Shown here piece by piece: positions 17,645-25,094 of a stretch of 64,000 nt of DNA. The notes under the pieces are model-generated. The model did no database searches, had not been told where the DNA came from, and saw nothing but the letters and a program-made list of their open reading frames with translations. How positions within the stretch are numbered: position 1 is the first letter of the stretch; each line of letters opens with the position of its first letter. The translations under genes and the position numbers were made by a program. Origin of the DNA: Gammaproteobacteria bacterium UBA2965 (lineage in GTDB: Bacteria; Pseudomonadota; Gammaproteobacteria; Pseudomonadales; Azotimanducaceae); NCBI GenBank assembly GCA_002348385.1, contig DEBD01000005.1, forward strand, positions 71,743 through 135,742, written 5' to 3'.

Positions 17645-18832
17645 TTAGGTGTCCCACACCAAGGGCAGGCTCCCAAGGCAGAGGTTTCCGCCGTCGTAGC
17701 GCAGTTGCGCACCATCCCGAACGCGAAACGGCGGAACGCGCTCAAGCATCTGGCTCACCGCCACGCGCAGTTCCCGCCGCGCAAGGTGCGAGCCCGCACA
17801 GCGATGTACGCCGGCACCAAACGCGATATGGGGATTGGGGGCACGGCAAAAGTCGACCTGGTCCGGATCTGGAATCGCCGCAGGATCGTGGCTCGCGCAA
17901 AAGGTCGCACACATGACGTGGTCGCCCACCTTCATCTGCACGCCGTGAAACTCATGATCGCGCGCCAACATACGGCTGGTGTCGATCCAGCTGTAGTAGC
18001 GCAGCAGTTCCTCGATAGCGTCGGGAATCAATTCCGGCTCGGTGCGCAATCGCTGCTGCGCATCCGGATGTTCCGCCAGATAGCGGAAGATATGACCCAG
18101 ACCGGCGGTGACCGTGTCGAGGCCTGCCAGGAACAATAGGAAGCCCATGTCCTCCAGCTTGTCTTGGTCGATTAGCTGGCCGTCGATCTCGGCTTTCACC
18201 AGCTGGCTCATCAGATCATCACCCGGATGTGACCGCTTCTCCTGCACCAGCTCGGCGATCATCTCAGCCACCTTGACCCCCGCGCTTCGGCGTTCCGCCG
18301 CCGTTTCGCCCTGAAAAATCATTCGCTCCCACTCGGAGAATTCCTCACGGCGCTCGAGCGGCAATCCGACCACCTGCATGAGGACGATGATAGGAAACAC
18401 CCGGGCGTACTCGGCCATGAACTCTACCGATCCACGCTCCGCGAATCCGTCGATGATCTCCGTAGAGCGGTTCCGAATAGGCTCTTCCAGCGCGTTGATC
18501 ATCTTCGGCGAAAACTCTTGGGCCAGCAGCCTGCGGTACTTGCCGTGCTCGGGCGGATCGAGCTCCAGCGGAATCAGTTTCCTCGGCCAAGCCGACTGAC
18601 CACCCCCCATCACCTGGCGGGTGGAAAAGGTTACGCCATCCTGAAATACCTCGCGCATCAGCTCCGCCGTCTGCACCACCCAGGTACCGCCTTCCCGCCC
18701 CGGCCGCACATCACGGGCCAGGTAGAACAGGTCTGGTGCATGCTCGCGAAAGCGTTGCAGCACCGCGTACGGGGCCATCACCGCTTCGCTGGGATCATCG
18801 ACCTCGAAGTCATAGACGAGTTCAGGCGGCAC
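17645..18832 (-). CDS. Cytochrome P450 (paralogue of the one at 20478)
   Basis: A soluble P450 monooxygenase of about 395 residues. The I-helix has AGLDTV, the K-helix EELLRY (ExxR), and the haem-binding loop 'FGAGVHRCAG' carries the Cys ligand at about residue 345. It needs a ferredoxin and reductase, neither of which is in the window. The N-terminus is odd: the first usual start is GTG 18832, which falls inside the conserved 'PDHVPxxLV' leader of the other two P450s and has no ribosome site. An in-frame ATT at 18850, seven bases after GAGAG, would restore that leader. The upstream PrpD gene stops at 18863. It is very similar over its length to the P450 at 20478. Confidence 0.93.
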   Translation of the reverse strand: MPPELVYDFEVDDPSEAVMAPYAVLQRFREHAPDLFYLARDVRPGREGGTWVVQTAELMREVFQDGVTFSTRQVMGGGQSAWPRKLIPLELDPPEHGKYRRLLAQEFSPKMINALEEPIRNRSTEIIDGFAERGSVEFMAEYARVFPIIVLMQVVGLPLERREEFSEWERMIFQGETAAERRSAGVKVAEMIAELVQEKRSHPGDDLMSQLVKAEIDGQLIDQDKLEDMGFLLFLAGLDTVTAGLGHIFRYLAEHPDAQQRLRTEPELIPDAIEELLRYYSWIDTSRMLARDHEFHGVQMKVGDHVMCATFCASHDPAAIPDPDQVDFCRAPNPHIAFGAGVHRCAGSHLARRELRVAVSQMLERVPPFRVRDGAQLRYDGGNLCLGSLPLVWDT

Positions 18833-18862
18833 GTGGTCGGGAGTCGTAATCGCTAGGCTCTC

Positions 18863-20254
18863 TTACGGCAGCAACGCGCTGATATCGCGAATGTCCGCAA
18901 CCTGGTCAAGGGCCAGCAAGGCCGAAATCAGCTTTTCGGTCTGTTGCTCCGAGATCGGTTGCTTGGCGTAGCTCAGACAGTCACGAAACTTGGAGATGAT
19001 GTCCGTCCGCGACATCGGATTATCGGGATGACCATAGACCTCGTCTATCTGCCGCCGGAAAACTTGCCCTCCCTCGGTTTCTAGTTCCACAGTGGCGGGC
19101 GAGATAACGGCCTTGTATCCAAGGCTCTCATCTACACGGTAGTGGATTTTGCCGGCGAGCTGAAGCACTTCGGGGCGCTCGAGATTCTCGGGCAGAAAAT
19201 CTGCAATCTCCGGCTGCTTGAGCATGCCAACGGCTATAGGAAAGTAGAGTGAGAACTTTGCCTGAATGCCCAATTGCGGATTCTTCTTGGTAGCCTCCGG
19301 CTCGCAGAATTGGTCCCGTGTCCCGGCACTCACGACACAGGTGATCTGCTTGACGTCTCCGGGCGCAATCGCATTCTCAGCCATGATCAGCCGCGTTGCT
19401 TCGACGTAGCCGTGAGTCACACGACAACTCGGCCAGGGCTTCAGGCTGGCCTGTTCCCCAAGAAACTCCGAACCGAGCCCCTGGGTCAGGCGATCCGCGT
19501 CGAATTCATTGTCGTAATAGGTCTCAAAGAAGCGTTCGATGGCATCCGAGCAAGCCTTGACACCGCGCTGGGCCATGAGCGCGCACAGAACGCCTTCTTT
19601 GTTGATGAAGCCATCGCGAATCGCGCGCAGTTCGGATTCCGGCGCGGTCACGGCCCCTAACACGCCGTGGCATCGATGCAGGGCCAACCCCAGCGCATTG
19701 ATCATCTGCTGTTCGCTCAACCTCAACACCTTGGCGGCTGTCACCGTGGCAGAAAAGACGCCGAAGTTGCTGATGGGAAACCACTGAAAGTCCCGGCCCA
19801 ACTCGCCGGTGGGCGCCGATGACAGACGAGCCCCGAAATCGCTGCCGACGGCAACGGCGGTGATGAACTCCTCGCCGGACACAGCGCCAATTTTCTCTGC
19901 CACTGCCAGCGCTGCAGGAACCGTCTGCGACGACGAATGGTGAGCGATATCGTCAATGGTATCGTCGTAGTCGAGCACGTGGACACAGCACCCGTTCAGA
20001 TAAGCGGCCATGGTGGCGGAACTGGTCTTGCCTTTGCCTATCAAGGTGGAGGATCCGGATGCGCATTCCTCGTCGGTCAGCATCTCCAGCTGCTGACACG
20101 TTTCATCCAGCGTGGACGGCGGCACCATGACGCCGATGGTATCCAGAATGCTCAATGCCGCCGCACTGCGAGTGGACTCTGGCAAGCGGGCATACTCTGC
20201 CTCCACGGCCGCTCGGGCCATTCGACTCGTCAGGTTCGCGTCGGTCTGCGCCAT
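18863..20254 (-). CDS. MmgE/PrpD family protein
   Basis: A 463-residue member of the MmgE/PrpD family, whose characterised members dehydrate 2-methylcitrate or decarboxylate cis-aconitate/itaconate precursors. 'LDYDDTIDDIAHHSSSQTVPAALAVAEK' near residues 94-121 is the family's conserved acidic/His segment, interrupted by no frameshift. Its ATG shares one base with the TGA of the SDR remnant upstream (TGATG), so translation is coupled. It sits between two paralogous P450 genes, which suggests a role in the same pathway, for example dehydration of a hydroxylated product, rather than propionate metabolism; that is inference. Confidence 0.9.
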   Translation of the reverse strand: MAQTDANLTSRMARAAVEAEYARLPESTRSAAALSILDTIGVMVPPSTLDETCQQLEMLTDEECASGSSTLIGKGKTSSATMAAYLNGCCVHVLDYDDTIDDIAHHSSSQTVPAALAVAEKIGAVSGEEFITAVAVGSDFGARLSSAPTGELGRDFQWFPISNFGVFSATVTAAKVLRLSEQQMINALGLALHRCHGVLGAVTAPESELRAIRDGFINKEGVLCALMAQRGVKACSDAIERFFETYYDNEFDADRLTQGLGSEFLGEQASLKPWPSCRVTHGYVEATRLIMAENAIAPGDVKQITCVVSAGTRDQFCEPEATKKNPQLGIQAKFSLYFPIAVGMLKQPEIADFLPENLERPEVLQLAGKIHYRVDESLGYKAVISPATVELETEGGQVFRRQIDEVYGHPDNPMSRTDIISKFRDCLSYAKQPISEQQTEKLISALLALDQVADIRDISALLP

Positions 20255-20469
20255 CAGTTGAACTTGTGATACGGCTCGAAGGCCTCTTCGAGCTGCTCGG
20301 CAAAGCTGGTTGCGGGCGGCAGGCGCGCACTCGGGCCATCAACGGGAATGCAGGACGAGGTGGTGGATCTGCCACCGCTGTCCGCCAGTCGTCCCAAGAT
20401 CCCACGACCAATACCCTTGGTGGCACCGGCGACGATGGCGACTTGGCCACCCAGATCAAACAAAGGCAT
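20254..20469 (-). pseudogene. Internally deleted SDR remnant (71 codons)
   Basis: A 71-codon open frame reading MPLFDLGGQVAIVAGATKGI at its start, which is the first strand and glycine motif of an SDR, then jumping to 'SSCIPVDGPSARLPPATSF', which resembles the C-terminal 'SGATIPMDGGRTALSPAT' of the intact 277-residue SDR at 53427. About 200 central codons, including the catalytic Ser, Tyr and Lys, are missing without loss of frame. It starts eight bases after the P450 stop and ends overlapping the PrpD start, so the operon's translation is preserved. It cannot be an active dehydrogenase; a retained small protein is possible but unsupported. Confidence 0.8.
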
Positions 20470-20477
20470 GGCCGGCC

Positions 20478-21701
20478 CTAAACGTCCCATACCAACGGAA
20501 GATTACCGAGACAAACGAGCCCACCGTCGTATTTGAGCTCGGCGCCCTCCTGCACGCGAAACGGCGGGATGAACTCCAGCATCTGGCTGACCGCGATACG
20601 CAGTTCACGCCGCGCCAGGTGCGAGCCCGCGCAGCGATGCACGCCGGCACCGAACGCAAAATGCGGGTTTGGCGAGCGGCAAAGATCGATGCTGTCGGGA
20701 TCGGGAATGGTCTCCGGATCGTGGCTCGCGCAGTAGGTGGCACACATGATGTGATCGCCTTCCTTCAGCTGGACGCCATGAAATTCGTGGTCACAGGCCA
20801 GCACGCGGCTGGTATTGATCCAGCTGTGATAGCGCAGCAATTCCTCGATGGCGTCGGGAATCATCTCGGGATCGTCCCGCAGCCGCTGTTGCTCTTCGGG
20901 GTGCTCGCCCAGATAGCGAAACACATGACCCAGTCCCGCGGTGACGGTGTCTAGACCTGCGAGAAACAGCAGAAATCCCATATCTTCCAGCTTGTCCTGG
21001 GCAATGGGCTCGCCGTCGATGTTGGCGTGCACCAGCTTACTCAGCAGGTCCTCGCCCGGGTTTGCCCGCTTCTCGTCGACGAGCTGGGCGATCATTGCCG
21101 CCACATTGCGCCCCGCCTGACGGCGGATTTCATCGGTCTCGCCCTGAAAGATGAGCCGTTCCCACTCAGAAAACTCCTCACGGCGTTCCAGCGGCAAGCC
21201 GACCAGCTCCATCAGCACGATGATGGGAAAAACCTTGGCATACTCGGTCACGAAGTCGACGGACCCCCGCCCCGCGAATCCCTTGATCAGCTCTGCGGAC
21301 AGTTCTCGCAGCGGCTCCTCCAGACCATCGATCATGCGGGGTGAGAATTCGCTTGCCAGCAGCTTTCGGTATTTGCCGTGCTCGGGGGGATCCAGCTCCA
21401 AAGGCACCAGCTTGCGCGGCCAGGCGGCTTCGCCGCCGCCCACCACCATCTTGGAGGAGAACACCTCCCCGTTTTGAAACACCTCGCGCATCAGATCGCC
21501 CGTCTGCACCACCCAGCTGCCGCCGCTCCGGGTGGGTCGGAGGTCTCTGGCCAGATAGAAAAGATCCGGTGCTTTCTCTCGAAAGCGGCTAAACAGCGCA
21601 TAAGGCGCCGTCAACATCTCTTGGGGGCTCTGCAGCTGGAAGTCGAATACCAGATCGGCGGGAACGTGATCGGGCACGGGGGGTGCGGACGCATCTGCCA
21701 T
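20478..21701 (-). CDS. Cytochrome P450
   Basis: A 407-residue soluble bacterial P450. AGLDTV lies in the I-helix, EELLRY holds the ExxR pair, and 'FGAGVHRCAGSHLARRELR' puts the haem Cys at about residue 357. ATG 21701 (MADASAPP) follows GGGAGG at a good distance; the longer frame to 21767 is not needed. It is the first gene of the leftward operon P450, SDR remnant, PrpD, P450. Most aligned residues match the P450 at 17645, including 'LPLERREEFSEWER' and 'DKLEDMGFLLFLAGLDTV', so one arose from the other by duplication. Substrate unknown. Confidence 0.95.
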   Translation of the reverse strand: MADASAPPVPDHVPADLVFDFQLQSPQEMLTAPYALFSRFREKAPDLFYLARDLRPTRSGGSWVVQTGDLMREVFQNGEVFSSKMVVGGGEAAWPRKLVPLELDPPEHGKYRKLLASEFSPRMIDGLEEPLRELSAELIKGFAGRGSVDFVTEYAKVFPIIVLMELVGLPLERREEFSEWERLIFQGETDEIRRQAGRNVAAMIAQLVDEKRANPGEDLLSKLVHANIDGEPIAQDKLEDMGFLLFLAGLDTVTAGLGHVFRYLGEHPEEQQRLRDDPEMIPDAIEELLRYHSWINTSRVLACDHEFHGVQLKEGDHIMCATYCASHDPETIPDPDSIDLCRSPNPHFAFGAGVHRCAGSHLARRELRIAVSQMLEFIPPFRVQEGAELKYDGGLVCLGNLPLVWDV

Positions 21702-21811
21702 GGTTTTCCTCCCAAACCTAAAAAGCCAAGCGTTACTAAGGTAGCTGATTCGCCGAAGTTTGCCCACCTCTCACAATCCTCGCTCAGGCCCGGGGAGGTC
21801 GTGCCCCATGC

Positions 21812-21833
21812 ATAGCCTGGGACGATGGGCTAT
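21812..21833. promoter_or_regulatory. Inverted repeat ATAGCC...GGCTAT over a possible -10 box
   Basis: Two perfect six-base arms (21812-21817 and 21828-21833) separated by ten bases. The right arm overlaps TATAAA (21831-21836), about 30 bases before the ATG of the crotonase-fold gene and within the region divergent from the P450 operon. This could be an operator over a promoter; no regulator is seen nearby. Confidence 0.3.
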
Positions 21834-21865
21834 AAAGAGCGCACGTTAGACCGGGAGCTGGGAAC

Positions 21866-22651
21866 ATGGACAGTATTGGCGATGTAGCAATCGAAATTCA
21901 CGATCACGTGGCACTGCTGGAAATTCAGCGACCCCCCAACAACTTTTTCGATGAAGATTTGATCAACAATCTAGGCGACGCGTTCGACCTCATGGACCAG
22001 ACCCCGGAGATTCGCGCCCTGGTGCTGGCAGCCCAGGGCAAACACTTCTGCGCGGGCCGAAACTTCGCTAGCCCAGCCACTGCGCGCGCTCGCGAAGAGC
22101 GCACTGAGGAAAGCGGTAATGACCTGTATTCTCAGGCGGTACGGCTGTTCGCGGCCAAGAAACCCGTTATCGGCGCCATCCAGGGAGCCGCGGTTGGGGG
22201 CGGCTTCGGACTCGCCGTTATGCCGGACTTTCGCGTCGTCTCTCCGCAGGCCCGATTCACCGCGAACTTCGTGAAGCTTGGCTTTCATCCAGGCTTCGGG
22301 CTCACCTATACGCTACCCCGGTTGATCGGCCAGCAGAAAGCCAACCTGATGTTCCTCACCGGGCGACGCATCGACGGCAAAACGGCGCTGGAGTGGGGGC
22401 TCGCCGACATCCTGACCGACGCTGACTCGCTGCGCGCCACCGCGCTGGAGTTCGCCGCCGAGATCGCAGAAAACGCTCCGCTAGCACTGTTGTCGGTACG
22501 CGGCACCATGCGCGAGGGGCTTGCCGAGAAGGTCCGCGAGCAGACGGACAAAGAATGGACTCAGCAGTTCAAGCTGCAGTCGACCAATGACCACCAGGAA
22601 GGCATCCGGGCGGTGGCCGAACGGCGGGTGGGCAATTTCACGGGGACATAA
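21866..22651 (+). CDS. Enoyl-CoA hydratase/isomerase family protein lacking both catalytic Glu
   Basis: A 261-residue crotonase-fold protein. The oxyanion segments 'HFCAGRNFAS' (about residues 59-68) and 'AAVGGGFGLAV' (about 111-121) are present. The two Glu of enoyl-CoA hydratases are not: the first position is Gly in GGGFGLAV and the second is Phe in 'FTANFVKLGFHPG'. It may therefore catalyse another crotonase-family reaction (isomerisation, C-C bond cleavage, thioester hydrolysis). It is transcribed away from the P450 operon across a 164-base shared region. ATG 21866 is clear. Confidence 0.88.
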   Translation: MDSIGDVAIEIHDHVALLEIQRPPNNFFDEDLINNLGDAFDLMDQTPEIRALVLAAQGKHFCAGRNFASPATARAREERTEESGNDLYSQAVRLFAAKKPVIGAIQGAAVGGGFGLAVMPDFRVVSPQARFTANFVKLGFHPGFGLTYTLPRLIGQQKANLMFLTGRRIDGKTALEWGLADILTDADSLRATALEFAAEIAENAPLALLSVRGTMREGLAEKVREQTDKEWTQQFKLQSTNDHQEGIRAVAERRVGNFTGT

Positions 22652-22661
22652 CAGACCCCAT

Positions 22662-22695
22662 CCCGCGGTTTGCCGGTGGTCACCGTGCCCGCGGG
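22662..22695. terminator. GC-rich hairpin between convergent genes
   Basis: The arms CCCGCGG (22662-22668) and CCGCGGG (22689-22695) enclose a second inverted repeat CGGTG/CACCG. It lies between the convergent ends at 22651 and 22710. There is no T-tract, so a classical intrinsic terminator is doubtful; it may only block read-through or stabilise RNA ends. Confidence 0.3.
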
Positions 22696-22709
22696 CTTCG
22701 CCAATGGCG

Positions 22710-23876
22710 TCAGCCAGATCTCATCTGCTCGCGCGGCAGAGATCGCTCAATCATCCCGTAGGCTGACTCGCCGCCCCACGTGTAGTGCGCTCCTCCTTGA
22801 TGAAAAGGCAACGCCCTCTCGTAACCGTAGCTCCAATCACCAAACATTGGGACATCTTGCGTGACGAAGGTCGAGTCGTAAGTCTTTCCCTCAATGCGCA
22901 GCCGCTCTGCGTCGGTCTCCAGCACCACATCCACAGAGCCGCCATGAGGGTCGAACTCGGTCATCCAGGGCGCTTCGATCACCTTGGCGTACGCCTTGCG
23001 CTCGCCGTCGAAGATAAAGCCCTCTCCGTATGCCGGCGTACCATCGGAGCGGGCAGGAAACCCCATCATTCCGAACGCCTTGCCGCTGGGGAACAGGGCC
23101 GATTGCCAGCAGTGGCCGGGAAAATCACCCACGTCACGAACGCCGTAGCGACGAATGCGCAAGCCCGTGCCGGTGAACACCAACTCCGCTTCGCCCTCGA
23201 TGGCAAACCGTCCGCTGCAGCGAAACAGCTGCTCATGCCGATGGCCACCAACTGCACCCACTGCCAGCTCCGTAGACCGGTCACCCGTCTGCACAGCTTG
23301 CTCTCCCGGGGTCCAAGGCGGCACTGCCATCACCGCCTCCAGCTCGATCTGCACACGGCGCAGCACACCACCGATCTGACCGTTTATTTGACGCGCAATG
23401 CTGGTCTCGTAGGCATTGCCATCGAAGGTCATCCGCCAACGGGTGAGCGGCTCCGCCACCTCGAAGGTCAGCGGGCCGGCATTTAATGTCACCGCACGCC
23501 CGCCCACCAACACGGGCGGCAATGGCGCAAAGCCGCCCGCACCGATCAGTACCCGCCCATCTGGGAACGCGATGTTTGCCTGAACGCCCCGGTTATCCCA
23601 ATCATCCGCCACCGCCTCTATGCAGAAACGCGGAAAGCCGAAACGGCCTGCGTCATCCGAGATCCACATGGAAACGCTCTCGCGCATATGCGGATCATCC
23701 GGCTTGTCTTGCAACGGGTAGTCAAACCCCGGTTCGTAGCCGCCGGTGACATCGAACTTATTCATGCTCGCCTCCTTCATGTTCTCGGCCCAGACTCTCG
23801 CCGGCCATCCGCAGGCCAGCACCGCAGTGCTCACCGCTTTTATACCAAGGCGCAAGCTGTCCCGACGGCTCACCAT
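22710..23876 (-). CDS. AttH/CrtC-like (DUF7064/7065-type) protein with possible Tat signal
   Basis: About 388 residues from ATG 23876. The mature part looks like the double beta-barrel proteins related to hydroxyneurosporene hydratase and AttH, judged from repeated Trp/Gly-rich strands such as 'ESVSMWISDDAGRFGFPRF', 'PLTRWRMTFDGNAYE' and 'CWQSALFPSGKAFGMMGF'; this is a family-level guess. The first 30 residues (MVSRRDSLRLGIKAVSTAVL..) look like a twin-arginine signal. However, a second in-frame ATG at 23765 has an excellent AAGGAGG site five bases before it and would give a cytosolic protein lacking that leader. It is the last gene of a leftward series with two sulfotransferases and an epimerase-like gene. 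Related proteins occur beside sulfotransferases and SDRs in lipid or steroid clusters; role unknown. Confidence 0.8.
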   Translation of the reverse strand: MVSRRDSLRLGIKAVSTAVLACGWPARVWAENMKEASMNKFDVTGGYEPGFDYPLQDKPDDPHMRESVSMWISDDAGRFGFPRFCIEAVADDWDNRGVQANIAFPDGRVLIGAGGFAPLPPVLVGGRAVTLNAGPLTFEVAEPLTRWRMTFDGNAYETSIARQINGQIGGVLRRVQIELEAVMAVPPWTPGEQAVQTGDRSTELAVGAVGGHRHEQLFRCSGRFAIEGEAELVFTGTGLRIRRYGVRDVGDFPGHCWQSALFPSGKAFGMMGFPARSDGTPAYGEGFIFDGERKAYAKVIEAPWMTEFDPHGGSVDVVLETDAERLRIEGKTYDSTFVTQDVPMFGDWSYGYERALPFHQGGAHYTWGGESAYGMIERSLPREQMRSG

Positions 23877-23934
23877 GCAATATCTCCCAGTCAGCGGCCA
23901 GCAGTTCACGTCGCGCCGCCCGCATGTTCCCCAT

Positions 23935-25086
23935 TCACACTTCCGACGCGATCTCGAACCGATCCATATAGTCGGCAAAGGCCGAACGAATCTCCACCTC
24001 GTTCAAGGCAAAGTCAGCGGCCCGATATCGGTGCTGGCCAAACTTACCCTTGGGCCGCGCCCGCTGACGTGCAGCGAGCGCCTGCTCGAATTCGGTACTG
24101 AAATCGCGTCCGATCTGCCCGTAGAGTCTACGCACCGTGGCAACCGGGTCCTGAGCCAGCTCAGCACTGTGAACATGGAGTACAGCGCCATCGCCATGCC
24201 CATCTATAAACGCCATGCCACGACGCACACCCTCGAGCTTCTGCTCAAACTCGGTGCGACCGACCTCAGTTGGGTCTACCGATTCGCTGACCCGCGCGCG
24301 AAACGCGCACAAGAGGCTTGCCACCGACGGGATCGAGCATGCCGGATCCCGGTGACACCATACTAGAATGGCATCAGGAAACACCGACCGCAGCGTCTCC
24401 AGAAAGTAAAGGTCCATGGGATACTTCAGATTCCACCGATCGGGCGGACAGCGCCACTGCAACAACTTTAGGAGCCTAGCGAGATAATCGTAGGCGCCTC
24501 GCATCTCGCAACTTTCGACCCAGCGTTCGTAGGAGGGAACCCGGTATACGCCGGACAAGGATAGAGAACGAAAGGTGAAGCCCAACAGCCCACCATGCTC
24601 ACTTGGATCTTCCGCGGTAACCGGCAGCATGGCCATGAGCGAGGGCATCGCGCGGTCGCGTTCTGCAAACGCTCTGCGGGTGGCTTCGATGCGCGGATCC
24701 GTTTGCTGCGTGCCGGATTCCGGCGGCGGCGTAAGCTGGGCTTCCTCCCAGCGGCGAATAGAGCGCAAGCTGCGATCCTGAGCTAAAAACTGCGACAGCG
24801 CCGTGGTGCCGCTGCGCGGGAGCCCGAATACGACGATGGGCTGGGTGATGAGCTGGGCGTCAATCTCGGGGTGGCGGGTATAACAGTGTTGCACCTGCAA
24901 TCGTTGGATTAGGTTGCCACGAATGTGCCCCGCCGCTTGCCGCAAACCCAATTCTGTTAATTTAGCTTCTTTATTCAATGATTTACAAAGTTTTTCTAAT
25001 CCACAATCTAGTGGTGCTTCACCAAAATCCGTGAGACCAGTCGCCGCCTGAGCTTCCTGCTTCAACTGATGAGCGCTTAGCACCAT
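23935..25086 (-). CDS. Sulfotransferase family protein
   Basis: A 383-residue PAPS-dependent sulfotransferase-like protein. The 5'-phosphosulfate-binding loop GLPRSGTT is at residues 88-95 and the 3'-phosphate region is 'VWCHRDPACSIPS'. It would transfer a sulfonate to a hydroxyl of a small molecule or lipid in the cytosol. ATG 25086 is preferred to the TTG two codons earlier; the upstream epimerase-like gene stops eight bases before it. Codons for about residues 19-46 (24951-25030) are strikingly AT-rich, near 30% G+C, in an otherwise GC-rich gene. Two paralogues lie at 26060 and 30589. Confidence 0.9.
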   Translation of the reverse strand: MVLSAHQLKQEAQAATGLTDFGEAPLDCGLEKLCKSLNKEAKLTELGLRQAAGHIRGNLIQRLQVQHCYTRHPEIDAQLITQPIVVFGLPRSGTTALSQFLAQDRSLRSIRRWEEAQLTPPPESGTQQTDPRIEATRRAFAERDRAMPSLMAMLPVTAEDPSEHGGLLGFTFRSLSLSGVYRVPSYERWVESCEMRGAYDYLARLLKLLQWRCPPDRWNLKYPMDLYFLETLRSVFPDAILVWCHRDPACSIPSVASLLCAFRARVSESVDPTEVGRTEFEQKLEGVRRGMAFIDGHGDGAVLHVHSAELAQDPVATVRRLYGQIGRDFSTEFEQALAARQRARPKGKFGQHRYRAADFALNEVEIRSAFADYMDRFEIASEV

Positions 25087-25094
25087 CGTCAAAT

